A DNA stretch of 64,000 nt from Sphingobacterium wenxiniae (GCF_900116225.1 NZ_FOZZ01000006.1:211945-275944); one strand, 5' to 3'; positions 36,587 through 45,204 are shown, counted from the stretch's first letter. Numbers and translations: made by a program. Notes: a model not told the origin generated them from the sequence alone.

Positions 36587-37091
36587 GTTGTGCTATAAGT
36601 TGACTAAGTCCCTCCAAGGAGATGTTTAGTTGATCTACTTTGATATGTGCTTGGTCGTAATAAGGACTGCGTTCGGTTAATTTTTCTTCGATAAAAGCCA
36701 AGAGATGTTCTCCGGTCAATCCCTTTAATGCGGGTCTTTTAGCGATATTGGATTTCTCTAAACGGGAAAATAAGGCTTTGGGTGTTAAATAAAGATAGAT
36801 AGATAGCCCATTATCTTTTATCCAAGTCATGTTATCGAAGTAGCAGGGGCTGCCACCTCCTGTGGAGATAATAGCTGATTTGCCTTCCATTTCTTTTAAA
36901 ACCTCACTTTCCAATGCTCTAAAAGCAGCTTCGCCATGTTGTTGGAAATATTCAGGGATGGACATGCCGACACGTTCTACGATGTAATGGTCCAAATCAA
37001 TAAACTCTTTGTTCAAGTGGTTAGCAAGCTTTTTCCCCCAGGTGGTCTTACCGCTTCCCATGAATCCCAGTAAAAAAATAGGTCTGTTCAT
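36570..37091 (-). CDS. aroK: Shikimate kinase
   Basis: ATP-dependent kinase that makes shikimate 3-phosphate in aromatic amino acid synthesis. The P-loop is FLGFMGSGKTTWGKKLA (about 6-22), the Asp/Arg region DLDHYIVERVGMSIPEYF follows, and IISTGGGSPCY (about 74-84) is the substrate-binding GGG motif. The RPALKG lid is present. At 173 residues it is of normal length and no other shikimate gene is nearby. Repeat copy C lies directly upstream, so promoter function may be affected. Confidence 0.94.
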   Translation of the reverse strand: MNRPIFLLGFMGSGKTTWGKKLANHLNKEFIDLDHYIVERVGMSIPEYFQQHGEAAFRALESEVLKEMEGKSAIISTGGGSPCYFDNMTWIKDNGLSIYLYLTPKALFSRLEKSNIAKRPALKGLTGEHLLAFIEEKLTERSPYYDQAHIKVDQLNISLEGLSQLIAQHDQEV

Positions 37092-37107
37092 GTTATTATT
37101 TGTTCAT

Positions 37108-37235
37108 ACATGACAAAGTGATGTCATCGTCATTGCGAGGTAACGAAGCAATCTGATGACATAAAAAACACAGATTGCTTCGTCGTAGCTCCTCGCAATG
37201 ACGTGTTTTTTGTATGTTATTCTTTTTTATCATGT
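37108..37235. repeat. Dispersed palindromic repeat, copy C
   Basis: Core ATGTCATCGTCATTGCGAGG through CCTCGCAATGACG, nearly complete and symmetrical (37121-37213). Short outer inverted ends ACATGA (37108-37113) and TCATGT (37230-37235) match those of copy F. It separates aroK from the MauE/DoxX gene. Confidence 0.8.
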
Positions 37236-37242
37236 GGTGGAA

Positions 37243-38439
37243 TTATTTTTGCAGATAAGCTTCTTCCAATTCTTCTTTGCTTGGGAAGGTTACTTTTGAC
37301 CATTTTTTAATAACTACACCATTCTGCATCAACAGTACGCCCGGATTGGAACGCACCATGCTTTTTAATGGCACGGCATCAGCATAGAAAGCCTCCAGTA
37401 CCAGATCCATTTCTTCGTTAAGCCGGTTGGCTATATCGGATGAACTTGCTGTGAGCAATACAGCACGTAGGTTGTAATCAGAAGACAAATCACGGATGGT
37501 AGTGTTGATTCTGTCCAGTGCAATAATATCGGCAGTGGAAAGTTTGTCTACATAGGTGCTGACGACCACGAAATTGTAATAAGGATTCGTGATGATTTCA
37601 TCCGTCATGTCATTGCCTTCGGCATCTGAAATAAAGAGGTCAGGGATAGGGATCTGATACCCTTTTTTAACTAAGTGGGAACTGGGTTCGCCTATTACTT
37701 CCCAGTTTTCATCTTCCCAGATACCACCCATATATTCTTTATCGGTTACATCTTTTGTTTCCCCGGTGCTTGTGTGTTTGATCGTATAGATGAATTCATA
37801 AACATCACCTTCTTCACCCTCTGGCAATACACGTAAGGAAGGTATATGATGACCTTCTTTATAAGGTAAGAAGTCGATGAAAGGCAAGAAAAATACGGTA
37901 TAAATACCAATGCCAAAAGATATGAGGAAAACCATAAAAGTGACAAAGCCTCTTCCGGTACCTTTAGCCATAATCGGCTGGATGTGGTCTTTATACTTGA
38001 AAATAATCAAGATAAAGGCGAGTAGTACCAAGTCCTTGATAAACGATTGCCATGGAGTCAGTGGAATGGCGTCGCCAAAGCAACCACAGGAGGTTACTAC
38101 CTCAAAAAAAGCAGAGTAGAACGTCAGGAAAGTAAAAAAGATAATGAGGAGTAATAGCCCCCAAGCCACTTTCCGTCGATAAAAGCCCAATAGCAGAAAA
38201 GCACCTAAGATGATTTCCAATCCACAGATGATAACAGCCAGCCAAGTGCTGTAATCATTCAGAAAATCCATTTTGAATACATGGAAATACTCTTGTAGCT
38301 TGTAGCCAAAGCCCATGGGGTCATTTGCTTTTATCAGTCCGGAGAAGATAAAAAGAATGCCTACAAAGATTCTGCTAATGTTTAAGAGAATATCTGCCGT
38401 TTGTGTTTTCTTTCGGGTAGGGGTAAAATTTGTCTCCAT
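37243..38439 (-). CDS. MauE/DoxX-like membrane protein with thioredoxin-like C-terminus
   Basis: About 398 residues; ATG at 38439 is preferred over the TTG at 38466 because it clears the DUF1599 stop. Four transmembrane helices (about 15-170) form a DoxX/MauE domain with the conserved FEVVTSCGCFGDAIPLTPW. One more hydrophobic segment (about 180-200) precedes a periplasmic part. The C-terminus (about 290-398) looks like a thioredoxin fold without a CxxC pair (SNPGVLLMQNGVVIKKW). Related Bacteroidota proteins (BT_3928 type) occur next to DUF1599 genes, as here. A redox role is likely but unproven. Confidence 0.8.
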   Translation of the reverse strand: METNFTPTRKKTQTADILLNISRIFVGILFIFSGLIKANDPMGFGYKLQEYFHVFKMDFLNDYSTWLAVIICGLEIILGAFLLLGFYRRKVAWGLLLLIIFFTFLTFYSAFFEVVTSCGCFGDAIPLTPWQSFIKDLVLLAFILIIFKYKDHIQPIMAKGTGRGFVTFMVFLISFGIGIYTVFFLPFIDFLPYKEGHHIPSLRVLPEGEEGDVYEFIYTIKHTSTGETKDVTDKEYMGGIWEDENWEVIGEPSSHLVKKGYQIPIPDLFISDAEGNDMTDEIITNPYYNFVVVSTYVDKLSTADIIALDRINTTIRDLSSDYNLRAVLLTASSSDIANRLNEEMDLVLEAFYADAVPLKSMVRSNPGVLLMQNGVVIKKWSKVTFPSKEELEEAYLQK

Positions 38440-38443
38440 CTGC

Positions 38444-38989
38444 TTATTTTTTATTGGCCACTCCAAGTTTAATCAATGCAAATACAGCATAGTTCAGCAT
38501 ATCCTGATAGTTGGCTTTTAGTCCTTCGGACACGAGGGTTTGACCGTTGTTGTCTTCGATCTGTTTCACACGGTATAATTTCATCAGAATAAGGTCAGTG
38601 AGCGAGGAAATGCGCATATCGCGCCATGCTTCGCCGTAGTCGTGGTTCTTGGCAAACATCAGGTCGCGTGTTTCATCAACCTTTGCTGTGTATTGTTCAT
38701 CTACAAAGGCATAATCCAAGTTTTCACCTTGTTCTGCGGGAATTTCCAGTTGCATCATGGCAATTATACAGTAATTCACAATACCGATATATTCGTCCAA
38801 AATGCCTTCACCAACCTTGGAAATTTTCTTTTCCTCTAAGGTGCGGATGCGCTGCGCTTTGATATAGATCTGATCTGTAATGGAGGCAGGACGCATAATG
38901 CGCCAAGCGGTGCCGTAGTCTTTGGTCTTCTTTAAAAATAAATCCTTGCAATGGCTAATTACGCTGTTGTACTCTGCCGTTGTATCCAT
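38444..38989 (-). CDS. DUF1599 protein with internal duplication
   Basis: A 181-residue cytoplasmic protein made of two related halves (about 10-85 and 100-178). Each contains KxxDYGxAWRxMR (KTKDYGTAWRIMR and KNHDYGEAWRDMR), then SxTDxIxxKxxRxxxxE. DUF1599 has also been called a nucleotide-modification-associated domain; its biochemical role is not known to me. It is the first gene of a probable operon with the MauE/DoxX protein 4 bases downstream. Its promoter belongs to the 37-base shared block. Confidence 0.85.
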   Translation of the reverse strand: MDTTAEYNSVISHCKDLFLKKTKDYGTAWRIMRPASITDQIYIKAQRIRTLEEKKISKVGEGILDEYIGIVNYCIIAMMQLEIPAEQGENLDYAFVDEQYTAKVDETRDLMFAKNHDYGEAWRDMRISSLTDLILMKLYRVKQIEDNNGQTLVSEGLKANYQDMLNYAVFALIKLGVANKK

Positions 38990-39017
38990 ATCTGATGTTT
39001 GCTGTTAATGAATGTTA

Positions 39018-39054
39018 CAAACCTAAATAAATTCACCTTGATATGCAATATAAT
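39018..39054 (-). promoter_or_regulatory. Promoter block of the DUF1599 gene (copy 2 of a 37-base shared sequence)
   Basis: On the minus strand TTG (reverse of 39046-39048), a 20-base spacer and TAGGTTTG (reverse of 39018-39025), 29 bases before the ATG. It matches 29937-29973 at 34 of 37 positions. Confidence 0.6.
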
Positions 39055-39144
39055 AGCGTCAGCATATAATCAGAATATGATGCTGATTGAAAAACCTTTG
39101 ATGAAAGATGATAAAAATTATCCCTATTTTTGAGTTTGACAGAA

Positions 39145-39666
39145 ATGAAGATGAAAAAGTTTGATACCATAGCTTATCTACAGAAAGGCAGTGCTGTACA
39201 GCAACAGGCTTTTCGGGTATTGCAGGATTATCAAATAATGGAAAAATTGGGAAAGTTTCAACCGCTTTTAATCGGCACAGTTCCGATAGATATTGCTGTT
39301 GAAAACAGTGATTTGGATATAGCATGTACCACCTTGGATTTGAAAGGCTTTAAAGAGGAAGTGTCAAAACAATTCGGAGGCTTTCTTGGCTTTACTATTA
39401 AGGATACGTTTATTCGGGAGGAGATTGCCGTGGTTGTAAATTTTACCATATCAGCATTTCAGATAGAGTTGTTCTGCCAAACTATACCTGTGAAACAACA
39501 ATATGGCTATCGGCACATGATAAAAGAATATGCTATCTTAAAAGAGCGGGGAGAGGCGTTTAGACAGCAAATTATCAGGTTAAAAGCACAGGGGATAAAA
39601 ACCGAACCAGCCTTTGCTCAATTATTGAATATATCGGGCGATCCTTATGAGGGGTTGCTTCAGTAA
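39145..39666 (+). CDS. DUF4269 protein, possible nucleotidyltransferase-like
   Basis: About 173 residues; ATG at 39145 (or 39151) is preferred to the TTG at 39130. The motif LIGTVPIDIAVENSDLDIAC (about 38-57) resembles the G[ST]...D-x-D strand of nucleotidyltransferase folds, but activity is untested. Further blocks are GFTIKDTFIREEIAVVVNF and the C-terminal GIKTEPAFAQLLNI. It lies 9 bases before the HipA-like gene on the same strand, so a joint transcript is likely. No signal peptide is visible. Confidence 0.75.
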   Translation: MKMKKFDTIAYLQKGSAVQQQAFRVLQDYQIMEKLGKFQPLLIGTVPIDIAVENSDLDIACTTLDLKGFKEEVSKQFGGFLGFTIKDTFIREEIAVVVNFTISAFQIELFCQTIPVKQQYGYRHMIKEYAILKERGEAFRQQIIRLKAQGIKTEPAFAQLLNISGDPYEGLLQ

Positions 39667-39675
39667 TAAGAAAAC

Positions 39676-40473
39676 ATGAAAATTTTTAAACCAGAAATAC
39701 GCGATGTTAATATCACCCGTTATGTGCAACCCTTTCGTGAGGGAGGCTCGTTGCCTGCGTTGGTTGATGCGGATGATGGCTTTAGTTACGTCATTAAATT
39801 TAGGGGTGCCGGACAGGGTAAGAAAGCACTTATCGCCGAATTGATCGGCGGGGAGCTGGCGAGGTTTTTAGACTTACGGATGCCGGAAATGGTGTTTGCT
39901 GAACTGGATGAGTCTTTTGCCCGAACGGAGCCTGATGAAGAGATACAGGATTTACTGAAATTTTCAGTGGGGAAAAACCTTGGTGTACATTTTCTAAATG
40001 GCGCGATTACCTTTGATGCGAATGTGGATAAGGTAGGAGGCGAAGAGGCTTCTAAAATCGTATGGTTGGATGCTCTGTTGATGAATGTAGACCGTACAGT
40101 GAGGAACACCAATATGTTGATATGGCATAATGAACTTTGGCTTATTGACCATGGCGCTTCCCTGTATTTCCACCACAGTTGGGATAATTGGGCGGAGCAG
40201 GCAACCAAACCTTTTGTGCAGATAAAGGATCATGTACTGTTACGTTTTGCGGATGCGGTACAGCAAGTGGATGATACCTACAAAACCTTATTTACGGAGG
40301 AAAACCTGCGTAATGTGTTGTCTGTTATCCCCGATGAATGGTTAGTGGATGAGAGCAGAGGGTTGCAGGCTGCAGATGCACGCGAGGTGTATCTGGAGTT
40401 CCTTATGAAGCGATTGGAACATTCGGCAAATTTTATAAAGCAGATTGAAGATGAACGAAAGAACCGTATATGA
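39676..40473 (+). CDS. HipA-like Ser/Thr kinase-fold protein
   Basis: A 265-residue protein resembling a reduced HipA kinase. The N-lobe has YVIKFRGAGQGKKALIAELI with the likely ATP-binding Lys. The catalytic loop is in LDALLMNVDRTVRNTNMLIW (Asp about 139, Asn about 144 or 146). The metal-binding block is WLIDHGASLYFHH (Asp about 158). Classical HipA is a toxin that phosphorylates GltX and is paired with the HTH antitoxin HipB; no hipB is present here. Instead a DUF3037 gene overlaps the 3' end, a pairing seen widely for this HipA subtype. The substrate is unknown. Confidence 0.8.
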   Translation: MKIFKPEIRDVNITRYVQPFREGGSLPALVDADDGFSYVIKFRGAGQGKKALIAELIGGELARFLDLRMPEMVFAELDESFARTEPDEEIQDLLKFSVGKNLGVHFLNGAITFDANVDKVGGEEASKIVWLDALLMNVDRTVRNTNMLIWHNELWLIDHGASLYFHHSWDNWAEQATKPFVQIKDHVLLRFADAVQQVDDTYKTLFTEENLRNVLSVIPDEWLVDESRGLQAADAREVYLEFLMKRLEHSANFIKQIEDERKNRI

Positions 40474-40834
40474 GTATGCCGTGGTAAGGGTTGTGCCACG
40501 CGTGGAACGGGAGGAATTCGTAAACGTGGGGGTGGCACTATACTGCAAGAAAAAGAAATATGCCCAAGTCAAGATTTATGTGGACGAGGCAAAGTGTAGG
40601 GCGTTATATCCTGAGATCGATCTGGAGCTTATCAAAAAGCACCTGGACTCTTTCCAATATATCTGTGTAGGTGATAAGCGTGGTGGAAAGTTAGCCGCTT
40701 TAGAATTACCGGAGCGCTTCCGTTGGCTGACAGCAAAACGTAGTACCTTGATACAATGCTCTGTTACCCATCCGGGGTTGTGTGTAGAACCGGAAGAGAC
40801 TTTGCAGGAACTGTTTGATAAATTAGTTCTATAG
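40451..40834 (+). CDS. DUF3037 protein, partner of the HipA-like gene
   Basis: A 127-residue cytoplasmic protein. The ATG at 40451 (MNERTVYEYAVVRVVPRVER) fits the family start, and the gene overlaps the HipA-like gene by 23 bases in another frame. Conserved segments are EEFVNVGVALYCKKKKYAQV and PERFRWLTAKRSTLIQCSVTHPGL. No catalytic motif is recognised. Tight coupling suggests it acts with the kinase-like protein, perhaps as regulator or substrate; that is inference. Confidence 0.85.
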   Translation: MNERTVYEYAVVRVVPRVEREEFVNVGVALYCKKKKYAQVKIYVDEAKCRALYPEIDLELIKKHLDSFQYICVGDKRGGKLAALELPERFRWLTAKRSTLIQCSVTHPGLCVEPEETLQELFDKLVL

Positions 40835-40898
40835 AATTAATGGATTTTTAAAATCTAATCTTACCTTTATAGGATATTGATTTTAGTAGAATAAAAGT

Positions 40899-41010
40899 AA
40901 TGTCGTCGTCATTGCGAGGAAACGAAGTCCCTCCTGAGGCGGGAATGACATTAAAACGCAGATTGCTTCGTCATGCTTCCTCGTCCCGAATGCTTTCGGG
41001 AACGCGTTTT
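40899..41010. repeat. Dispersed palindromic repeat, copy D
   Basis: ATGTCGTCGTCATTGCGAGG, an inner CTCCTGAGGCGGGAATGAC, CAGATTGCTTCGTCATGC, and a right arm altered to CCTCGTCCCGAATGCTTTCG, ending in AACGCGTTTT. It lies between DUF3037 and epsC. Confidence 0.75.
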
Positions 41011-41093
41011 ATGATTAATAGAGTTTTGTCATATTCTTGAAGCATTAACATTAAAGCCTTCTGCGAAAGGTTTTTTAGAATATAATAAGGAAG

Positions 41094-41915
41094 ATGTCAG
41101 CAAAGATGGAAGATTTCTATAAAAAGATATATCAAAAACAGCTTGAGGTACAAGATATGCCCAGCAACAAACGTATTGCGTCTTGGGCACAAAATCTGTT
41201 AAACATGTTGTTTCCCGAGCGGAATTCCTCGGCCTTTCAAGGTGTAGAGGATGTGCGTAAAGCGTTTGAACATGCCGAGAAAGAGCTTTTAGAGTTGTTG
41301 GAAAAGACCAAAGCTTGTTCTCAATGTGATAACCCATTGATTGCAAAGCGTTTTTTCGAAACACTGCCTGAGGTTTATCAGACTATGTGGACAGATGCGC
41401 AGGCTATTATGGACGGCGACCCTGCGGCCAAGAGCATCCGGGAAGTTATCCGTACCTATCCCGGGTTTACGGCAATATGTATTTATCGTATCGCCCATCA
41501 ACTTTGGGAGGCTAAGGTGCCACTTATCCCACGTATTCTGACCGAGCATGCACACTCGAAGACTGGTATAGATATTCATCCCGGAGCAAAAATTGGCGAG
41601 TACCTGTATATTGACCACGGGACCGGGCTGGTGATTGGCGAAACCTGTATCATTGGCAATCACGTGAAACTTTATCAAGGCGTTACTTTAGGGGCTTTAA
41701 GTGTAGAGAAGAACCTGGCCAATGTGCAACGTCATCCCATCATTGAAGACCATGTCATTATCTATGCCGGAGCAACTATATTGGGTGGGCAGACTGTGAT
41801 AGGGCGCCACTCAATTATCGGTGGAAATGTGTGGCTGACTTCCAGTGTAGATCCTTATACAACAGTTTATCATCAGCCTACATCCAAGTTTGTGTACGAT
41901 AGAATGGAATCGTGA
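41094..41915 (+). CDS. epsC: Serine O-acetyltransferase
   Basis: CysE/EpsC-type enzyme that acetylates L-serine with acetyl-CoA, the first step of cysteine synthesis. A helical N-terminal domain (about 1-150) precedes a left-handed beta-helix of hexapeptide repeats (about 160-260: IDIHPGAKIGEYLYIDHG, GLVIGETCIIGNHVKLYQGV), with the catalytic His in DHGTG. The length of 273 residues suits the EpsC branch. cysM follows 81 bases downstream, making a two-gene cysteine unit. Confidence 0.93.
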   Translation: MSAKMEDFYKKIYQKQLEVQDMPSNKRIASWAQNLLNMLFPERNSSAFQGVEDVRKAFEHAEKELLELLEKTKACSQCDNPLIAKRFFETLPEVYQTMWTDAQAIMDGDPAAKSIREVIRTYPGFTAICIYRIAHQLWEAKVPLIPRILTEHAHSKTGIDIHPGAKIGEYLYIDHGTGLVIGETCIIGNHVKLYQGVTLGALSVEKNLANVQRHPIIEDHVIIYAGATILGGQTVIGRHSIIGGNVWLTSSVDPYTTVYHQPTSKFVYDRMES

Positions 41916-41996
41916 AATTGGTTAATTGTGGAATATCGGTTTAAACCTCAATCGGTTCGTCATTTTGTCGATTAATCGATTCAACAAAAAATAAAT

Positions 41997-42869
41997 ATGA
42001 AGAACTTAATAGATACCATTGGAAATACGCCGTTGGTTGAAATAAAACATTTGCATAATAACCCAAAGGTAAAAGTCTTTGCAAAACTCGAAGGCAACAA
42101 CCCTGCCGGTTCTGTAAAAGACCGTGCGGCGCTGAACATGATACGGTCGGCCTTGGAAAGAGGAGAGATTAATCAGCAATCCAAGCTTATTGAAGCTACT
42201 TCTGGAAATACAGGAATAGCCTTGGCTATGATTGCTTCGCTGTATGGTCTGGAATTGGAATTGGTTATGCCAGCATCTTCTACCCGTGAACGAACCTTGA
42301 CTATGGAGGCTTATGGGGCTAAGGTTACCTTGCTGGACAATATGGAGGTTTGCCGGGACTACGCCGAAGAGAAAGCTGCTTCTGGAGAGTATTATATTTT
42401 GAACCAGTTTGCCAATCCCGATAATTACAATGCACACATTAAGACAACAGGTCCGGAAATATGGAAGGATACCAGTGGGAAGATCACACATTTCGTAAGT
42501 GCTATGGGAACTACCGGGACGATTATGGGTTGTTCTATATATCTTAAAGAACAGAATCCCAATATACAGATTGTCGGCTGTCAACCTACCGAAGAGTCAT
42601 CGATTCCGGGTATACGTCGTTGGCCGGAGGCTTATTTACCTAAGATTTTCGATGCGTCGAGAGTAGACCGTATCATTGATGTCTCCCAAACGGAGGCTAC
42701 TGCAAGGACAAGGGATTTGGTGCGTAAAGAAGGAATCTTTGCGGGTATGAGTACAGGAGGTGCTTGTCAAGCAGCAATACAGGTTGCTAATGAGATTGAG
42801 GAGGGAGTTATTGTTTTTATAGCTTGCGATAGAGGTGATCGGTATTTGAGCTCAGATTTATTTGGGTAG
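41997..42869 (+). CDS. cysM: Cysteine synthase B
   Basis: PLP-dependent O-acetylserine sulfhydrylase that makes cysteine from O-acetylserine and sulfide. The PLP lysine is in NPAGSVKDRAALNMI (Lys about 41), the phosphate-binding loop is EATSGNTGIALAMIA (about 63-77), and MGTTGTIMG and GIFAGMSTGGA complete the fold. A length of 290 residues is typical of CysM. It is downstream of epsC; the stop codon lies inside a long palindromic terminator. Confidence 0.93.
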   Translation: MKNLIDTIGNTPLVEIKHLHNNPKVKVFAKLEGNNPAGSVKDRAALNMIRSALERGEINQQSKLIEATSGNTGIALAMIASLYGLELELVMPASSTRERTLTMEAYGAKVTLLDNMEVCRDYAEEKAASGEYYILNQFANPDNYNAHIKTTGPEIWKDTSGKITHFVSAMGTTGTIMGCSIYLKEQNPNIQIVGCQPTEESSIPGIRRWPEAYLPKIFDASRVDRIIDVSQTEATARTRDLVRKEGIFAGMSTGGACQAAIQVANEIEEGVIVFIACDRGDRYLSSDLFG

Positions 42870-42906
42870 TTTTTTTGCCCCAGCACAGCTGGGGCAAAAA
42901 AACTAC
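42866..42906. terminator. 19-bp perfect palindromic terminator containing both stop codons
   Basis: GTAGTTTTTTTGCCCCAGC (42866-42884), an ACA loop, and the exact reverse complement (42888-42906). The cysM TAG (42867-42869) and the stop of the convergent gene (42903-42905) are mirror positions in the stem. Confidence 0.85.
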
Positions 42907-43604
42907 TGTGTATCCCTACTCCATATCTCATAAATAGGGTCACCTTTAGAACTTAACCCACTGTGATGCCATTCTCCATTTTTTATTTCGCCATCAAAAC
43001 TCAAATGTGCATCCACTCGGGAATTATCGCGTGAGAAAAACAGAATATGTTCCCCATATTTTCCATCGATAAATGTGTAATGACCTCCGCCAGTGCCGGA
43101 GAACGTCTTTGCCCCCGGATCTATCGCCATCCATTGGAAATAGCCATCGACTAAAAGTTTAATGGTTTTGCGGGTGCCGGTTTGGTGAATCTGGACGATA
43201 TTATCGCCCTGTTTGCGTCCTGTAATATGCCATAGCCCATCCAAATCTTGGTTTTTAGCAGCTTGTTTGACCAAGGTGATACCCCCGGTTTGCAGATTGT
43301 CGCCGTCTTTCGATACAGGAAATGTGAGTTCTTGACCAATGGTTGACAGGTCTTCCGTCATGTCATCATATTCTACTTTTAAAGTAATCTTTTGTCCGTC
43401 AAAAGTATAAGGTCCGCCCGTTGTGCCTTTATAGGTGTCATCGGTGTAGTAGATATGGGATAAATAACCATCCACCAATAGCCATAAGACGTTGGTGTCG
43501 CCACCTTTTCCTAAGTAGGCTCCTTGTAGATTGTTCGTTTGTTGTGCCAGTAGGAGTGAGCTGGATAAGAAAAATGTCAGTAAGAATGAAAAAAATGTCT
43601 TCAT
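42903..43604 (-). CDS. Secreted protein with two repeated beta domains
   Basis: A 233-residue protein with signal peptide MKTFFSFLLTFFLSSSLLLA. Two related halves follow: LLVDGYLSHIYYTDDTY...GGPYTFDGQ (about 42-73) and LLVDGYFQWMAIDPG...GGHYTFIDG (about 150-182), each preceded by a GA/LW strand, as in lipocalin-like duplicated barrels. No catalytic motif is seen. It converges on cysM. A role as a periplasmic or outer-surface binding protein is a guess. Confidence 0.65.
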   Translation of the reverse strand: MKTFFSFLLTFFLSSSLLLAQQTNNLQGAYLGKGGDTNVLWLLVDGYLSHIYYTDDTYKGTTGGPYTFDGQKITLKVEYDDMTEDLSTIGQELTFPVSKDGDNLQTGGITLVKQAAKNQDLDGLWHITGRKQGDNIVQIHQTGTRKTIKLLVDGYFQWMAIDPGAKTFSGTGGGHYTFIDGKYGEHILFFSRDNSRVDAHLSFDGEIKNGEWHHSGLSSKGDPIYEIWSRDTQ

Positions 43605-43705
43605 GGTTTCCTTTATTTTTGGTTGAACAATAAAAGTAGTAAAAAAACAAACTTATGGTGAATTTGTTTTAATACTCTAAAGGTATTGCTAATTTTGCTG
43701 ACCAA

Positions 43706-45172
43706 ATGAGATTCATGAAAATACGACATCCTTATATTTTAATATGCTTGTTGAGCGTATGTTTCTTCTTTCCAAGTAAGGGACAGCACATATCGCTACC
43801 GGTGGCAAAGGATACGACCTATAAAAGTTTTTCAAGTTATAACCAACAGGACTCGATTTCGGATTTTATCCGTACGGCCAGAGAGCCTCTTCGCCAGAAG
43901 AAATTCTGGCGTGCGGGTACTGAATGGTTTTTGGCGCAGGCTTTTCCAGCTACGTTTAATCGTTTTATTACCAAGGATCCATATTCTTATATTTCTTTTA
44001 AGAATTTTATTGACCACCAACGTCTGTCTGCTTGGGACTGGGATGATAATCAATTTACAACCAATCACCTTGACCACCCTTATCATGGGCAGCTTTATTT
44101 TAACTCTTTCCGGAGTAATGGTTATAATTTTTATGAATCTAGTATAGCGACTTTCGTAGGAAGTTATATCTGGGAAACGGGAGGGGAGACACAAGCGCCT
44201 TCGATTAATGACCTGGTGAATACAACTTATGGTGGTATTATATTGGGGGAAATTACGCACCGTATAGCCCGGAATATTTTAGGTCGAGGAAGTCGGGATC
44301 CGCGGTCGCGTACGGGGAATGAAATAGGCGCTTTTTTTGTCAATCCGGTTAACGGGCTGAATCGTTTGTTAGATGGAAAATGGGGAAAGGTGGATGAGTA
44401 TAATGCCGTGGATTCTTCTACGATCTGGGCAGAGGTAAATATTGGAGTGCGAAGATTCGACACGAAAGAAGTAGACCTTTTGGAACGTGGAAAAAATGGG
44501 TCTTATGGACGGTTACGATTATGGTATAGTAATGGTGAACATAGTATCAAACGACCTTTTGACCAATTCTATGTGAATCTGGAGTTCGGTAAGGGAGACA
44601 GTACGTTTATCAATGCAGTGAATGTACATGCTTTATTGTATGGACACGAATTCTTTAGCACGAAGAAAGGTTCGCATTATGGAGTTCTCTCTGCCAACTA
44701 TGACTTTTATAACAATGACGCTTTTTTCTATGGTGCGCAGAATCTGATATATAGTTGGAATTCGGAATTTCGTTATAAAAATAATAATCGACTAAATATG
44801 AGTGTGGGTGCAGGTGCTATCTTGCTAGCTGGAGTGCCAGACCCTTATCTCCTCTATGGAGCAAGCCGTAACTATAACTATGGCTCCGGAGCTGGCTATC
44901 GTTATCGTGGCGAGTTGAGTCTTTTGAATAGATTGCTGGTGACTGCTGATTATAATGGAGGGATTTTCTATACCATAAGTGGTAATAAATCGTATTATTT
45001 ATTGCATGCTGGTACGTTGGAAGCCAGTCTGCGAATCATTAAGAACTTTTCAGTGAATGTGAGTTCGGGGTACTTTGCCTTGGAAGGGCATTTTGATGAC
45101 GAACAGTATACCGATTTTAATCGACGATTTCCATTTGGGCGATTGTCTGTTGGTTATAATGTAAGGTTTTAA
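43706..45172 (+). CDS. DUF3943 outer-membrane protein
   Basis: A 488-residue protein with signal peptide ending FPSKGQ (about residue 27). The family region includes DHPYHGQLYFNSFRSNGYNF, WETGGETQAPSINDLVNTTYGGI and NPVNGLNRLLDGKWG. The remainder is a run of amphipathic beta strands ending RLSVGYNVRF, with the terminal Phe typical of outer-membrane barrels. Function is unknown. It is convergent with the GNAT gene across a hairpin. Confidence 0.85.
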   Translation: MRFMKIRHPYILICLLSVCFFFPSKGQHISLPVAKDTTYKSFSSYNQQDSISDFIRTAREPLRQKKFWRAGTEWFLAQAFPATFNRFITKDPYSYISFKNFIDHQRLSAWDWDDNQFTTNHLDHPYHGQLYFNSFRSNGYNFYESSIATFVGSYIWETGGETQAPSINDLVNTTYGGIILGEITHRIARNILGRGSRDPRSRTGNEIGAFFVNPVNGLNRLLDGKWGKVDEYNAVDSSTIWAEVNIGVRRFDTKEVDLLERGKNGSYGRLRLWYSNGEHSIKRPFDQFYVNLEFGKGDSTFINAVNVHALLYGHEFFSTKKGSHYGVLSANYDFYNNDAFFYGAQNLIYSWNSEFRYKNNNRLNMSVGAGAILLAGVPDPYLLYGASRNYNYGSGAGYRYRGELSLLNRLLVTADYNGGIFYTISGNKSYYLLHAGTLEASLRIIKNFSVNVSSGYFALEGHFDDEQYTDFNRRFPFGRLSVGYNVRF

Positions 45173-45204
45173 GAGGTTTGTGCCATATACAGCACAAATC
45201 TCTT
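45171..45204. terminator. Hairpin terminator between DUF3943 and GNAT genes
   Basis: AAGAGGTTTGTGC (45171-45183) pairs with GCACAAATCTCTT (45192-45204) with one mismatch. Both stop codons are within or beside the stem. Confidence 0.65.

Noticed and set aside
39676..40473. A classical hipBA toxin-antitoxin system
   Set aside because: No HipB-like HTH gene precedes it and the protein is much shorter than the 440-residue HipA.
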